Assembly: GCA_021162905.1 (NCBI GenBank)
Contig: JAGGXT010000143.1
Coordinates: 1 to 12,943 of the forward strand
DNA length: 12,943 nt
Origin: Candidatus Odinarchaeota archaeon
GTDB lineage: Archaea; Asgardarchaeota; JAGGXT01
Direction: 5' to 3'
Below, piece after piece: positions 1-6,581 of the stretch (position 1 is its first letter; the number at the start of each line of letters is the position of its first letter). Made by a program: the position numbers and the translations under genes. The notes under the pieces are model-generated. The model was not told the DNA's origin, ran no database searches, and saw only the letters and a program-made list of their open reading frames with translations.

Positions 1-130
1 ACATTTCCTATTTCTAGTTTAAATCTTTTTTGTAAACTTTAATTTTAAAAAATAAAAACTCGTTTATGAAACACTTTTATATACTAGAATTGAAATCCTT
101 AAAGAAAGTTGGTATAACATAACTCATTCA

Positions 131-157
131 CTAAATTATTTTATATAAAAAATTTAG
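131..157 (+). promoter_or_regulatory. Candidate TATA promoter and dyad for the ecfT-ecfA1-ecfA2 operon
   Basis: A TATA-like core (TTTTATATAAAA, 139-150) lies about 60 bases upstream of the ecfT start. It is framed by the 7-base inverted repeat CTAAATT (131-137) and AATTTAG (151-157), so a symmetric protein bound here would cover the TBP site. Another T/A-rich stretch, CTTTTATATACTAG at 75-88, is a weaker alternative. The rest of 1-206 is AT-rich and holds no gene I can support. The call rests on archaeal promoter conventions; AT-rich DNA gives such matches by chance. Confidence 0.45.
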
Positions 158-206
158 CTAAAACATTATGTTGAACTATCTGATGATATGAATGAGGTTA
201 TGTAAT

Positions 207-1169
207 ATGCCTAAAGAGAAAAAAAATAGCAATGAGGAACAAGAACTTAGTCAAGGGGGCGCTTTAGGACTTTATGTCCCTCGAAATACAATTCTTCATA
301 GATTGGATCCTAGGTCAAAATTCTATCTCTTTGTCGTCATTCTGCTTACATCAGCTATAATGAGGGAAGAGATTCGGCTTACGGGCCTCATATTCTTCAT
401 TCTGTTTATATTAGTACTGGTAGCTCGTATGTCTCTTAAGATGTACGTGCTTTTATTTAACTATACCTGGATTATCTTCGTAGCAAATATCATAGTTTGG
501 CCTCAATATCCTCAGTATAAAGTAGGTCGTATTATTTTGGAAGTACCATTTTTTGGATGGACGTTTACTGAAATCGGTCTGATGGTAGCTATTAGTCGCT
601 TCTTCTTGATAGTAAATCCAATCATTGTAATGTTCATTCTATTTACTACAACTAAACCTCGAGACTTCGCTCAAGGAGTGATGCGTCTTAAGTTACCATA
701 TAAGTTTGGATACATATTCATGTTAGGCCTTAGGTTCATGCCAGTAATAACAAAAGAAATAACCGAAATAACAGAAGCTCAGATGAGTCGTGGCTTAGAG
801 TTGCAAAAAGGGAATTTGATAAATAAGCTTAAAAATTATGTCCCTATATTTGTTCCAATGCTCATACGAATGATTAAAATGTCTGTACAACTGGGTATGA
901 GCATGGAAAGTAGAGGTTTTGGAGCACTTAAGAAGAGAACTTTTCTTTATGAACTAAAGTTCTCTTTACGAGATTGGCTATGGGTGGCTCTTTGGACTAT
1001 ATGGTTCGGAATTATAATATATTTAAGAGTCATATATGGAATCGGTGCTTATCCTGTACCAATACGTGAGGGTCTTCTTCCACCAATAATTCCTTATTGG
1101 CCATACGTACCGTACTTAACTGAGTTCATCAATTATCTATTTGATCTTATAGGTTTGCATTTGTGGTGA
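207..1169 (+). CDS. ecfT: ECF transporter transmembrane (T) component EcfT
   Basis: This is the membrane coupling subunit of an energy-coupling-factor vitamin/nutrient importer; it links the two ATPases to a substrate-binding S component. The 320-residue chain has the family's N-terminal motif HRLDPRSKF, several hydrophobic helices, and two EcfT coupling motifs near the C-terminal part: SRG at about residues 194-196 (preceded by EAQM) and ESRGF at about 234-238. These Arg-Gly motifs are known to dock into grooves of the EcfA subunits. I chose the ATG at 207 because GAGGT at 194-198 sits 8 bases upstream; an in-frame ATG at 192 would add MRLCN but has no ribosome-binding site. The two ATPase genes follow directly, the usual T-A-A organisation, here with T first. 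The chain is somewhat longer than a typical EcfT of about 265 residues, with an extended N-terminus and C-terminal tail. Confidence 0.92.
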   Translation: MPKEKKNSNEEQELSQGGALGLYVPRNTILHRLDPRSKFYLFVVILLTSAIMREEIRLTGLIFFILFILVLVARMSLKMYVLLFNYTWIIFVANIIVWPQYPQYKVGRIILEVPFFGWTFTEIGLMVAISRFFLIVNPIIVMFILFTTTKPRDFAQGVMRLKLPYKFGYIFMLGLRFMPVITKEITEITEAQMSRGLELQKGNLINKLKNYVPIFVPMLIRMIKMSVQLGMSMESRGFGALKKRTFLYELKFSLRDWLWVALWTIWFGIIIYLRVIYGIGAYPVPIREGLLPPIIPYWPYVPYLTEFINYLFDLIGLHLW

Positions 1170-1227
1170 ATCTAAGTTACTCATACTCCACAAATAAGAT
1201 TGATAAAATATCATTTGGTGAAATAAT

Positions 1228-2115
1228 ATGGGCATTGTTGAAATAGAAAATCTCTGGTACAAATATCGAGGACTTGAAGAATGGGTTCTTAAGGATATAA
1301 ATCTAGATGTAAAAGAAGGTGAATTTATCATAATAATGGGCCCAAGTGGTTGTGGTAAGTCGACACTCTGCTACACGTTAAATGGAATCGTTCCTAAACT
1401 TTTTCATGGAGAGATGAAGGGTATTGTAATTGTAGATGGTCGTGATGTATCAAAATATACAATCGCAGAAATGTCAACTATTGTTGGGATGGTATTTCAA
1501 AATCCTGAGACGCAAATAACCTCTCTAACTGTTGAAGACGAAATAGCATTCGCTCCTGAGAATTTTGCTTTGCCACGCGAAGAAATAAAGCGGCGTGTGG
1601 ATGAAATTCTCGAGTTCCTTGGAATGACAGATTTAAGATATAGAAATCCATATGCTTTAAGTGGTGGGCAAAAACAAGCATTGGCTATAGCAGCCGTACT
1701 TGCTTTGAAACCAAAGGTTCTCGTACTAGATGAACCCACATCGATGTTAGATCCTGTAGGACAAAAGATAGTCTCTGACATTATTGCCAGGTTAAATAGA
1801 GAACTGAATATGACAATAATTGCCGTAGACCATCGAGTTGAGTGGGCAGCTGAGCATGCTGATAGAATAGTTATAATGAACGAAGGTGAAATTGTACTGG
1901 AGGGTAAACCAGAAGAAGTATTTGATAGGAAAGAGGATGTTATAAAAATAGGATTTCGCCCACCACAAGTGACTGAAGCTGCGTACTACATAGAAGATAT
2001 GTGTCATTTAAATGCTCCCAAGCCTTACCCAGTAACCTTAACAGAAGCTGAAAAATGGTATAGACAGCTGATTAATAAATATAAATGGGGTGGCAAGGAT
2101 GAACGAGAGGGATGA
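1228..2115 (+). CDS. ecfA1: ECF transporter ATPase EcfA1
   Basis: This is one of the two cytoplasmic ATP-binding subunits that drive the ECF importer. All ABC ATPase motifs are present and in order: Walker A GPSGCGKST (38-46), Q-loop VFQNP (Q91), signature LSGGQ (144-148), Walker B VLVLDE with catalytic E169, D-loop MLDP, and switch His202. The C-terminal extension with RPPQV and PYPV (about 244-269) is typical of EcfA subunits. The ATG has a good site, GGTGA at 1217-1221, 6 bases upstream. The gene lies 58 bases after ecfT and overlaps ecfA2 by 17 bases, so the three are almost certainly co-transcribed and the ATPases act as a heterodimer. The substrate is decided by the S component, not by this subunit. 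Confidence 0.93.
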   Translation: MGIVEIENLWYKYRGLEEWVLKDINLDVKEGEFIIIMGPSGCGKSTLCYTLNGIVPKLFHGEMKGIVIVDGRDVSKYTIAEMSTIVGMVFQNPETQITSLTVEDEIAFAPENFALPREEIKRRVDEILEFLGMTDLRYRNPYALSGGQKQALAIAAVLALKPKVLVLDEPTSMLDPVGQKIVSDIIARLNRELNMTIIAVDHRVEWAAEHADRIVIMNEGEIVLEGKPEEVFDRKEDVIKIGFRPPQVTEAAYYIEDMCHLNAPKPYPVTLTEAEKWYRQLINKYKWGGKDEREG

Positions 2116-2950
2116 ACCAATAATTAAGGTTGAAGATGTTTGGTTTACATATAAAGGCAATATACAAGCTCTTAGAGGAATATCCCTCGAAATACGAAAA
2201 GGTGAATATATAGGTCTTTTAGGTCAAAATGGATCAGGGAAAACAACTCTTGCAAAGCATTTAAATGGATTACTAAAACCCACAAAAGGAAAGGTGTATG
2301 TTTTTGGGCTTGATACAACTAAAGCAAGTGTTGCTGAACTTTCTAATTATGTTGGCTATGTATTCCAAAATCCGGATCATATGCTTTTCGGCAAGACAAT
2401 ATTCGAAGAAGTATCCTTCGGATTAAAAAATAAAGGTGTCCCCAAAGAAGAATGGGAAGAACGTGTTAAAAAGGTATTAGCTGACTTAGATATGAGCGAC
2501 GTTCCTTTAACGAAATCTCCTCATTTTCTCAGTCTTGGCCAAAGACATCGAGTAGCAATAGCTGATGTGCTTGTATTAAACCCTGAGGTATTAATTTTAG
2601 ATGAACCAACGACTGGTTTAGATTATAAACGCTGTCATCAGCTTATGCGTACTATCACAAAATTGAATAAGGAATTAGGAAAGACAATAATCGTTATATC
2701 GCATGACATTGCTCTTCTTGCTGAGTATGTTGACCGAATTATAATTCTTAAAGATGGAAAAGTACTTGCTGATGGGGGAACACGAGAGATTCTCTCTCAG
2801 CCAGATTTACTCATTCAAAGTAATTTAATACCGCCTCAAATAACTCTCTTAGCTCAAAAGCTAAGCGATATCGGTGTACCTAGAGATATTATAAAATCTG
2901 ATGAATTAAGTCATTATGTTTGCAACCAAATAATTACAAAGGATAAATAA
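2099..2950 (+). CDS. ecfA2: ECF transporter ATPase EcfA2
   Basis: This is the second ATPase subunit of the same ECF importer. Motifs, numbered from the ATG at 2099, are Walker A GQNGSGKTT (42-50), Q90 in YVFQNPD, signature LSLGQ (144-148, a common variant of LSGGQ), Walker B LILDE with E169, D-loop GLD, and switch His202 in ISHD. The C-terminal PPQIT segment is again EcfA-like. Start: a GTG at 2090 would add three residues, but the ATG at 2099 is preceded by a G-rich GGGGTGG stretch (2087-2093) and gives a normal N-terminus before the first beta strand (IIKVEDVWF). The gene overlaps the end of ecfA1. With both composite ATP sites intact, this pair contrasts with the fused, degenerate pair on the other strand at 8822-10492. 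Confidence 0.92.
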   Translation: MNERDEPIIKVEDVWFTYKGNIQALRGISLEIRKGEYIGLLGQNGSGKTTLAKHLNGLLKPTKGKVYVFGLDTTKASVAELSNYVGYVFQNPDHMLFGKTIFEEVSFGLKNKGVPKEEWEERVKKVLADLDMSDVPLTKSPHFLSLGQRHRVAIADVLVLNPEVLILDEPTTGLDYKRCHQLMRTITKLNKELGKTIIVISHDIALLAEYVDRIIILKDGKVLADGGTREILSQPDLLIQSNLIPPQITLLAQKLSDIGVPRDIIKSDELSHYVCNQIITKDK

Positions 2951-2952
2951 AT

Positions 2953-3001
2953 ATTTTCTTAATTAACTTTATTTTTATTCTTTCAAATTATTTCTCTTTA
3001 T
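2953..3001 (+). terminator. T-rich terminator-like tract after ecfA2
   Basis: Just after the ecfA2 stop codon the plus strand has repeated short T-runs (TTTTCTT, CTTTATTTTT, TTTCTCTTTA) without a GC-rich hairpin. Archaeal RNA polymerase terminates at such oligo-T tracts. The position between ecfA2 and a separate promoter at 3021-3030 fits partial or full termination. Confidence 0.4.
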
Positions 3002-3064
3002 TTAAATGGTCTCTTTAGGAATTTATAAATATCTCCTATTTTTTCATTTTTTATTAAATGGTCT
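3002..3064 (+). promoter_or_regulatory. Promoter with an 11-base direct repeat on each side of the TATA box
   Basis: The identical 11-mer TTAAATGGTCT occurs at 3002-3012 and 3054-3064, 52 bases apart (about five helical turns). Between the copies is a perfectly palindromic TATA-like element ATTTATAAAT (3021-3030). If the box is used, transcription would start near 3050-3055, so one repeat lies upstream of the TATA box and the other at the predicted start site, followed by a leader of about 50 bases to the TTG start at 3107. This looks like a control region for the 3107-4250 gene pair. The repeat is exact; its regulatory role is inference. Confidence 0.45.
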
Positions 3065-3106
3065 TATACCTGGAATAATTAATAAAATTAAGAGGATGTG
3101 TGAACC

Positions 3107-3403
3107 TTGCAATTGGACCCAAGTATGATGTTTCTATTAGTTTTAGGAATCATAATACTCGTAGTCGGCCTCGTACTGAAATTCGGTATGAAAAAGAACT
3201 TCGGCATGTTGCTCTTGGTGGTTGGTATAGGTTGGCTTATAACTTTTGTTTTCTACTTTGCACTCGTTGCAGCAGGAGTCTATGGACTACAGGGTGCTGC
3301 TGGCGGCTATGCCAATAATATAATTGGTGCAATATTATTTATAGTAGGTATTGTAGGCATTATTTACTTTGTTAAAATGAAGGGTGGAGCTGGAGGTGCA
3401 TAA
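3107..3403 (+). CDS. Small three-helix membrane protein, possible ECF accessory subunit
   Basis: I do not recognise a family. The 98-residue product has three hydrophobic segments (about 7-27, 33-56 and 70-90), short charged loops such as KFGMKKNFG, a Gly/Ala-rich stretch (about 58-68), and a flexible tail MKGGAGGA. The likely start is TTG 3107 with GAGG at 3092-3095 upstream; the next in-frame starts are ATG at 3125 and 3128, which have no visible ribosome-binding site and would cut into the first helix. The stop codon is separated by a single base from the ATG of the S-like gene, and the ribosome-binding site of that gene lies inside this one, so the two are translationally coupled. That coupling suggests a partner or accessory subunit of the S component or its importer. 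No catalytic motif is visible. Confidence 0.75.
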   Translation: MQLDPSMMFLLVLGIIILVVGLVLKFGMKKNFGMLLLVVGIGWLITFVFYFALVAAGVYGLQGAAGGYANNIIGAILFIVGIVGIIYFVKMKGGAGGA

Positions 3404-3404
3404 A

Positions 3405-4250
3405 ATGAGTGAAAGTGTTGAAGAGCAGAAAAAGATGGGCGAAAAGATAATAGCTATTGTCATTGCAGTGGCTGTTATAGCATTTGCAGTATATGGAGCA
3501 TGGGACTTTGCAACACATGGTTTCGGATGGTCGTTTGGAGCATTTATACTTAGCATAATAGCAATTATTCTTCCAATAAGTGCAATTCTCTGGATACTTG
3601 GAACAATTTTCTTCTTCATGGAGTTAGCTGGTTATACATTTACATTCCCAAAGTTTAAGATTATTCGTCAAAGGATAAAATGGGACAGTATGGATGTTGC
3701 AATTGCTGGTCTAGTTGCTGCTGTATACGGTGGAGGGCTAGCTGCTACGGGAGGTCTAGTTATAATCCCTGGCGCCACTTGGATTAGACCTGCCAACTCA
3801 CTAACACCAGTATTCGGAGTTTTGTTTGGAATCCCTGGAGCCTTGGGCACCGCTATTGGTAACTTTATTGCTGACAGTCTTGCTGGTTACTTAGGTCTTG
3901 GAAGCTTAGGAGGTTTTGTTGGCAACTTCTTATTAGCTTACATACCATATAAGTTTATGACTGATCACTCATTAAGAACTGGTAGATCATGGGCAGAGTT
4001 CTACCTCTGGGGCGTATTAATTAATAGCATATGGTGCTCTGCGTATATAAGCTTCACAGTATACATCTTGCTACAATTAGGTTTAACTGGTGTTCCATTC
4101 GAGGTCATCTGGGGCTGGTTCTTCCCATTCGTTATTGTAAACAATTCCATAGTAACAGCGTTTATCTCAGGAATCTTGATATACATATTAGAACCAATAG
4201 TTAAACAATGGGGTCTCTTCTGGCAAGATAGAATCGAATTTATTGAGTAA
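3405..4250 (+). CDS. Probable ECF transporter substrate-binding (S) component
   Basis: This is an integral membrane protein of 281 residues. The region from about residue 95 onward looks like an ECF S domain: a helix containing AAVYGGGLA, then RPANSLTPVFGVLFG (128-142), PGALGTAIGNFIADSLAG (144-161) and GGFVGNFLLAYIPYKF (169-184), followed by two or three more helices. The RP-N-L-P plus GN-x-x-AD pattern resembles S components of the QueT-like superfamily as I recall it; this is not a database result. Residues 1-75 add a charged cytoplasmic start and two or three extra helices (about 14-34 and 44-74), so it is longer than usual S proteins of about 180-200 residues. ATG 3405 is chosen because GGAGGTG (3392-3398) lies 6 bases upstream. 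The substrate is unknown; the neighbouring isomerases and phosphorylase suggest a nucleoside or related compound. Confidence 0.72.
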   Translation: MSESVEEQKKMGEKIIAIVIAVAVIAFAVYGAWDFATHGFGWSFGAFILSIIAIILPISAILWILGTIFFFMELAGYTFTFPKFKIIRQRIKWDSMDVAIAGLVAAVYGGGLAATGGLVIIPGATWIRPANSLTPVFGVLFGIPGALGTAIGNFIADSLAGYLGLGSLGGFVGNFLLAYIPYKFMTDHSLRTGRSWAEFYLWGVLINSIWCSAYISFTVYILLQLGLTGVPFEVIWGWFFPFVIVNNSIVTAFISGILIYILEPIVKQWGLFWQDRIEFIE

Positions 4251-4267
4251 AATAAACTCTTGCCATC

Positions 4268-4296
4268 TCTCTTTTTATTTTTATTTTGCTAGTTTT
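4268..4296 (+). terminator. T-rich terminator-like tract after the S-component gene
   Basis: Starting about 18 bases after the stop codon, the plus strand reads as several T-runs (CTTTTTATTTTTATTTTGC). This is a typical archaeal termination context, and it separates the transporter genes from the isomerase operon, which has its own promoter. Confidence 0.4.
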
Positions 4297-4320
4297 AAAC
4301 TGATATTGAAATTGTTATTC

Positions 4321-4380
4321 AATTTGCTCCTAATTATTACCAATTTATGTTATTTTTCTTGAGATAATTAGAGCTAAATT
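4321..4380. repeat. Long imperfect inverted repeat upstream of the isomerase operon
   Basis: The left arm AATTTGCTCCTAATTAT (4321-4337) is complementary to the right arm ATAATTAGAGCTAAATT (4364-4380), apart from one unpaired base in each arm; 16 positions pair. The loop is 26 bases. It lies between the T-rich tract and the TATA-like box at 4401-4409. A smaller perfect hairpin, AAATTG/CAATTT with a 5-base loop, sits just to the left at 4309-4325 and overlaps it. It may be an operator, or an RNA 3' end structure for the upstream message. Confidence 0.5.
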
Positions 4381-4400
4381 AATTAACAGTCAAAAGTTAG

Positions 4401-4409
4401 ATATAATAA
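4401..4409 (+). promoter_or_regulatory. Candidate TATA box for the isomerase-phosphorylase operon
   Basis: ATATAATAA at 4401-4409 lies 40 bases upstream of the ATG at 4450. This predicts a start site near 4427-4430 and a short leader of about 20 bases containing the G-rich GGGG at 4439-4442, a weak ribosome-binding site. The preceding GTTAG could be part of a BRE. The box is assigned by position and composition only. Confidence 0.45.
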
Positions 4410-4449
4410 AGTCACTAGTCCAAAAATTGATTGTTGTTGGGGTATTTTT

Positions 4450-5496
4450 ATGACGGAAGAAGAATGGCCTATCCTTTCTAAATCAGCTTGGATCGAAGAT
4501 GATACCTTAATCATTGTTGATGAAACAAAATTACCTTTCAAATTAGAATATATTAAAGGATCAAGCTATCATGATGCAGTTCGCGCAATAAAGGAGATGA
4601 GAACAAGAGCAGCTGGACAGTTATACACGGTATTATATGCGATGCTTCTAACCGCTAGAAAGAATAAAAATAAGAAGCCGGAAGAGATACTAAAAATTTT
4701 AAAAGAAGCTGCTGACGCCCTAGGTAATGCTCGTCCAACATTTCCACTAAAAGCAATATCACATTCTATCTATAAATATGCTTTAGAAGCTTATAATGGA
4801 GGAAAGGATGTTGTAGAAGCTGTTGAACATATTGTAGCGGCAACCATAAAAAAGCATGAAGAAAGAATAATGAAAATAGCTCAAAATGCATCACAATTGA
4901 TTAAAGATGGTGATACAGTACTGACACATTGCAATATAAGTGGCATACTCGTTCTTATAGCACGAGAATGTAGAAAACAGGGTAAGAACGTTAAATTTAT
5001 TGCAACGGAAACTCGTCCATATCTCCAGGGTGCGAGATTAACAGCATGGGAGTTAAAGCAAGATGGATTCTCAGTAACCCTAATAACAGATAATGCCGTT
5101 GCCTATGTTATGTGGAAAAAGATGGTTGATTTAGTGATTGTTGGAGCCGATAGATGTGCCCTAAATGGTGATATTGCAAATAAAATAGGAACTTACCAGA
5201 TCGCTATGGCAGCGTTCGAACACAATGTCCCATTTTACGTTATTGCTTGGCCTGACCCAGCAATTCCAACTGGAAAAGATATAACCATAGAAGAGAGAGA
5301 CCCTAATGAGGTTTTGTATTATCAGAATATAAGATTAGCACCAGAGGGTGTGAATGCGTATTATCCAGCATTTGACGTAACTCCCGCAAAATATATCTCG
5401 GGTATAATAACTCCTGAGGGAATTTACAGCCCACGCGTAATTCATTTGTACATTAATAAAATTAGCTTAAGGAGGTTTTTTGATGCATCCGATTGA
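4450..5496 (+). CDS. MtnA/aIF2B-family sugar-1-phosphate isomerase, paralogue 1
   Basis: This belongs to the family of S-methyl-5-thioribose-1-phosphate isomerase (MtnA), which converts an aldose-1-phosphate to the ketose-1-phosphate. It has 348 residues, the usual length. The MtnA catalytic pair is visible: Cys161 in LTHCN (the Cys160 equivalent of the B. subtilis enzyme) and Asp234 in GADR (Asp240 equivalent). Substrate-site motifs ETRPYLQGARLTAWEL, NGDIANKIGTY and PAFDVTP are also intact. The N-terminal phosphate-binding motif, normally VRGAPAIG followed by AAAYG, reads TRAAGQLYTVLYA, so Arg53 is kept but the Gly-Ala-Pro loop is lost. Ribose-1,5-bisphosphate isomerase is less likely because HCN and ETRP are MtnA-like. 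The substrate may be methylthioribose-1-P, deoxyribose-1-P or ribose-1-P. Its 3' end overlaps the next gene by 14 bases. Confidence 0.85.
   Translation: MTEEEWPILSKSAWIEDDTLIIVDETKLPFKLEYIKGSSYHDAVRAIKEMRTRAAGQLYTVLYAMLLTARKNKNKKPEEILKILKEAADALGNARPTFPLKAISHSIYKYALEAYNGGKDVVEAVEHIVAATIKKHEERIMKIAQNASQLIKDGDTVLTHCNISGILVLIARECRKQGKNVKFIATETRPYLQGARLTAWELKQDGFSVTLITDNAVAYVMWKKMVDLVIVGADRCALNGDIANKIGTYQIAMAAFEHNVPFYVIAWPDPAIPTGKDITIEERDPNEVLYYQNIRLAPEGVNAYYPAFDVTPAKYISGIITPEGIYSPRVIHLYINKISLRRFFDASD
5471..5476 (+). promoter_or_regulatory. Strong ribosome-binding site inside the end of paralogue 1
   Basis: GGAGGT at 5471-5476, within AAGGAGGT, sits 6 bases before the ATG at 5483 and settles that start over the in-frame TTG at 5480. 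It lies within the last codons of the upstream isomerase gene, so translation of the two paralogues is coupled and both are probably made in similar amounts. Confidence 0.8.
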
Positions 5497-6559
5497 AAAA
5501 GAATTTGAAGAAAGATATGGAATTCAAATGCCTACTTTGCTGAAAAGAACTGTATGGTATGAAGACGGCATAGTTAAAATGTTAGACAGAAGGCAACTTC
5601 CTGATAAAATAATCTATCTTGAATTATCAACATATGAAGAAGTTGCTAAAGCAATAGAAGATATGGCAATTCAAGGAGCAACAGCTATCGCTAGAGCCGC
5701 TGGGTATGGTATGGTTCTCGCAGTTGAAAAAAATATGAATAAACCTATTGATGATTTTAAAAAAGCCTTGGATAAAGCAGCAGCCAGATTAAAACAAACA
5801 AGACCTACCGGGTCTGAATTAGTACCATTAGTTGATAAAATGTACAAAATGGCAATCGAAAGTCTGGAAAAGGGCGAAGACGTCATAGACAAGATGGTAC
5901 ACTTTCTAATATCTCATTGGGCTAATATTCTAAAAATAGGAATGCTAACTGGCCAAAATGCTAGCAAGCTTATAGATGATGGTGATACGGTGCTGACACA
6001 TTGTTGGGGCGGGCCTGCTGTAGCGTTCATGCTTCTAGAGGCTATAAAACAAGGAAAACAAGTCAAAGTCGTTAATACAGAAACTCGTCCATATCTTCAA
6101 GGCGCAAGACTGACTTCCCTCACTCTAAAAGAATGTAATATAAAAAGCACACTCGTCACAGATAACATGCCCGGCTATCTTATGTGGAAGGGTATTATAA
6201 AGAAAGTTTTCACAGCAGCCGATAGAATAGCCTTAGATGGATCAATAGCCAACAAAATCGGAACTTATCTATATGCAATTGCTGCCCGCCATAACGGAGT
6301 ACCGTTTTATATACTGGGTTATGAGGGTCCAGACCCCAATACTCCTACTATAAATGATATACCAATTGAGGAGCGAAATCCAGAGGAAATATTCTACATT
6401 CGCGGAATTAGAGTGGCTCCCGAAGGCATAAATGGATATTATCCAGCATTTGATATAGTCCCTCCAAAATATATCGATGCCATCATTACATGGAATGGAA
6501 TCTATCCCCCCCAAAATATACGAGAGGCCCTAAAACAAGAGATCCCTCAATTTTATTAA
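5483..6559 (+). CDS. MtnA/aIF2B-family sugar-1-phosphate isomerase, paralogue 2
   Basis: This is a second MtnA-like protein of 358 residues, clearly homologous to its upstream neighbour. It keeps Cys174 and Asp247 (73 residues apart, as in paralogue 1), ETRPYLQGARLT, ANKIGTY, ERNPEE, RVAPEGI and the PAFDIVPP tail. Differences lie around the active site. The phosphate-loop motif is IQGATAIARAAGYGM, where Gln64 stands in place of the usual Arg of RGAPAIG but the rest of the loop survives. The catalytic HCN is HCWGGPAV (Trp175), and NGD after the Asp is DGS. Thus it has changed at positions where paralogue 1 is normal and is normal where paralogue 1 is changed. It could be a heteromeric partner, a second isomerase of different specificity, or a regulatory subunit. 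It is cotranscribed with the phosphorylase 22 bases downstream. Confidence 0.85.
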   Translation: MHPIEKEFEERYGIQMPTLLKRTVWYEDGIVKMLDRRQLPDKIIYLELSTYEEVAKAIEDMAIQGATAIARAAGYGMVLAVEKNMNKPIDDFKKALDKAAARLKQTRPTGSELVPLVDKMYKMAIESLEKGEDVIDKMVHFLISHWANILKIGMLTGQNASKLIDDGDTVLTHCWGGPAVAFMLLEAIKQGKQVKVVNTETRPYLQGARLTSLTLKECNIKSTLVTDNMPGYLMWKGIIKKVFTAADRIALDGSIANKIGTYLYAIAARHNGVPFYILGYEGPDPNTPTINDIPIEERNPEEIFYIRGIRVAPEGINGYYPAFDIVPPKYIDAIITWNGIYPPQNIREALKQEIPQFY

Positions 6560-6581
6560 ATATGAAAAATGGTGAAATTTG

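Noticed and set aside
3100..3318. Open frame on the plus strand overlapping the 98-residue membrane protein
   Set aside because: It lies in another frame of 3107-3403, has no membrane or domain pattern, and the 3107 frame has coherent helices and coupling to the next gene.
4450..6559. Translation initiation factor aIF2B subunits or ribose-1,5-bisphosphate isomerase
   Set aside because: Both proteins have ETRPYLQGARLT and the C-terminal PAFD segment in MtnA form. As I recall, the bisphosphate isomerase has THCHS and a different loop. MtnA-like is the better fit, though the exact substrate is open.
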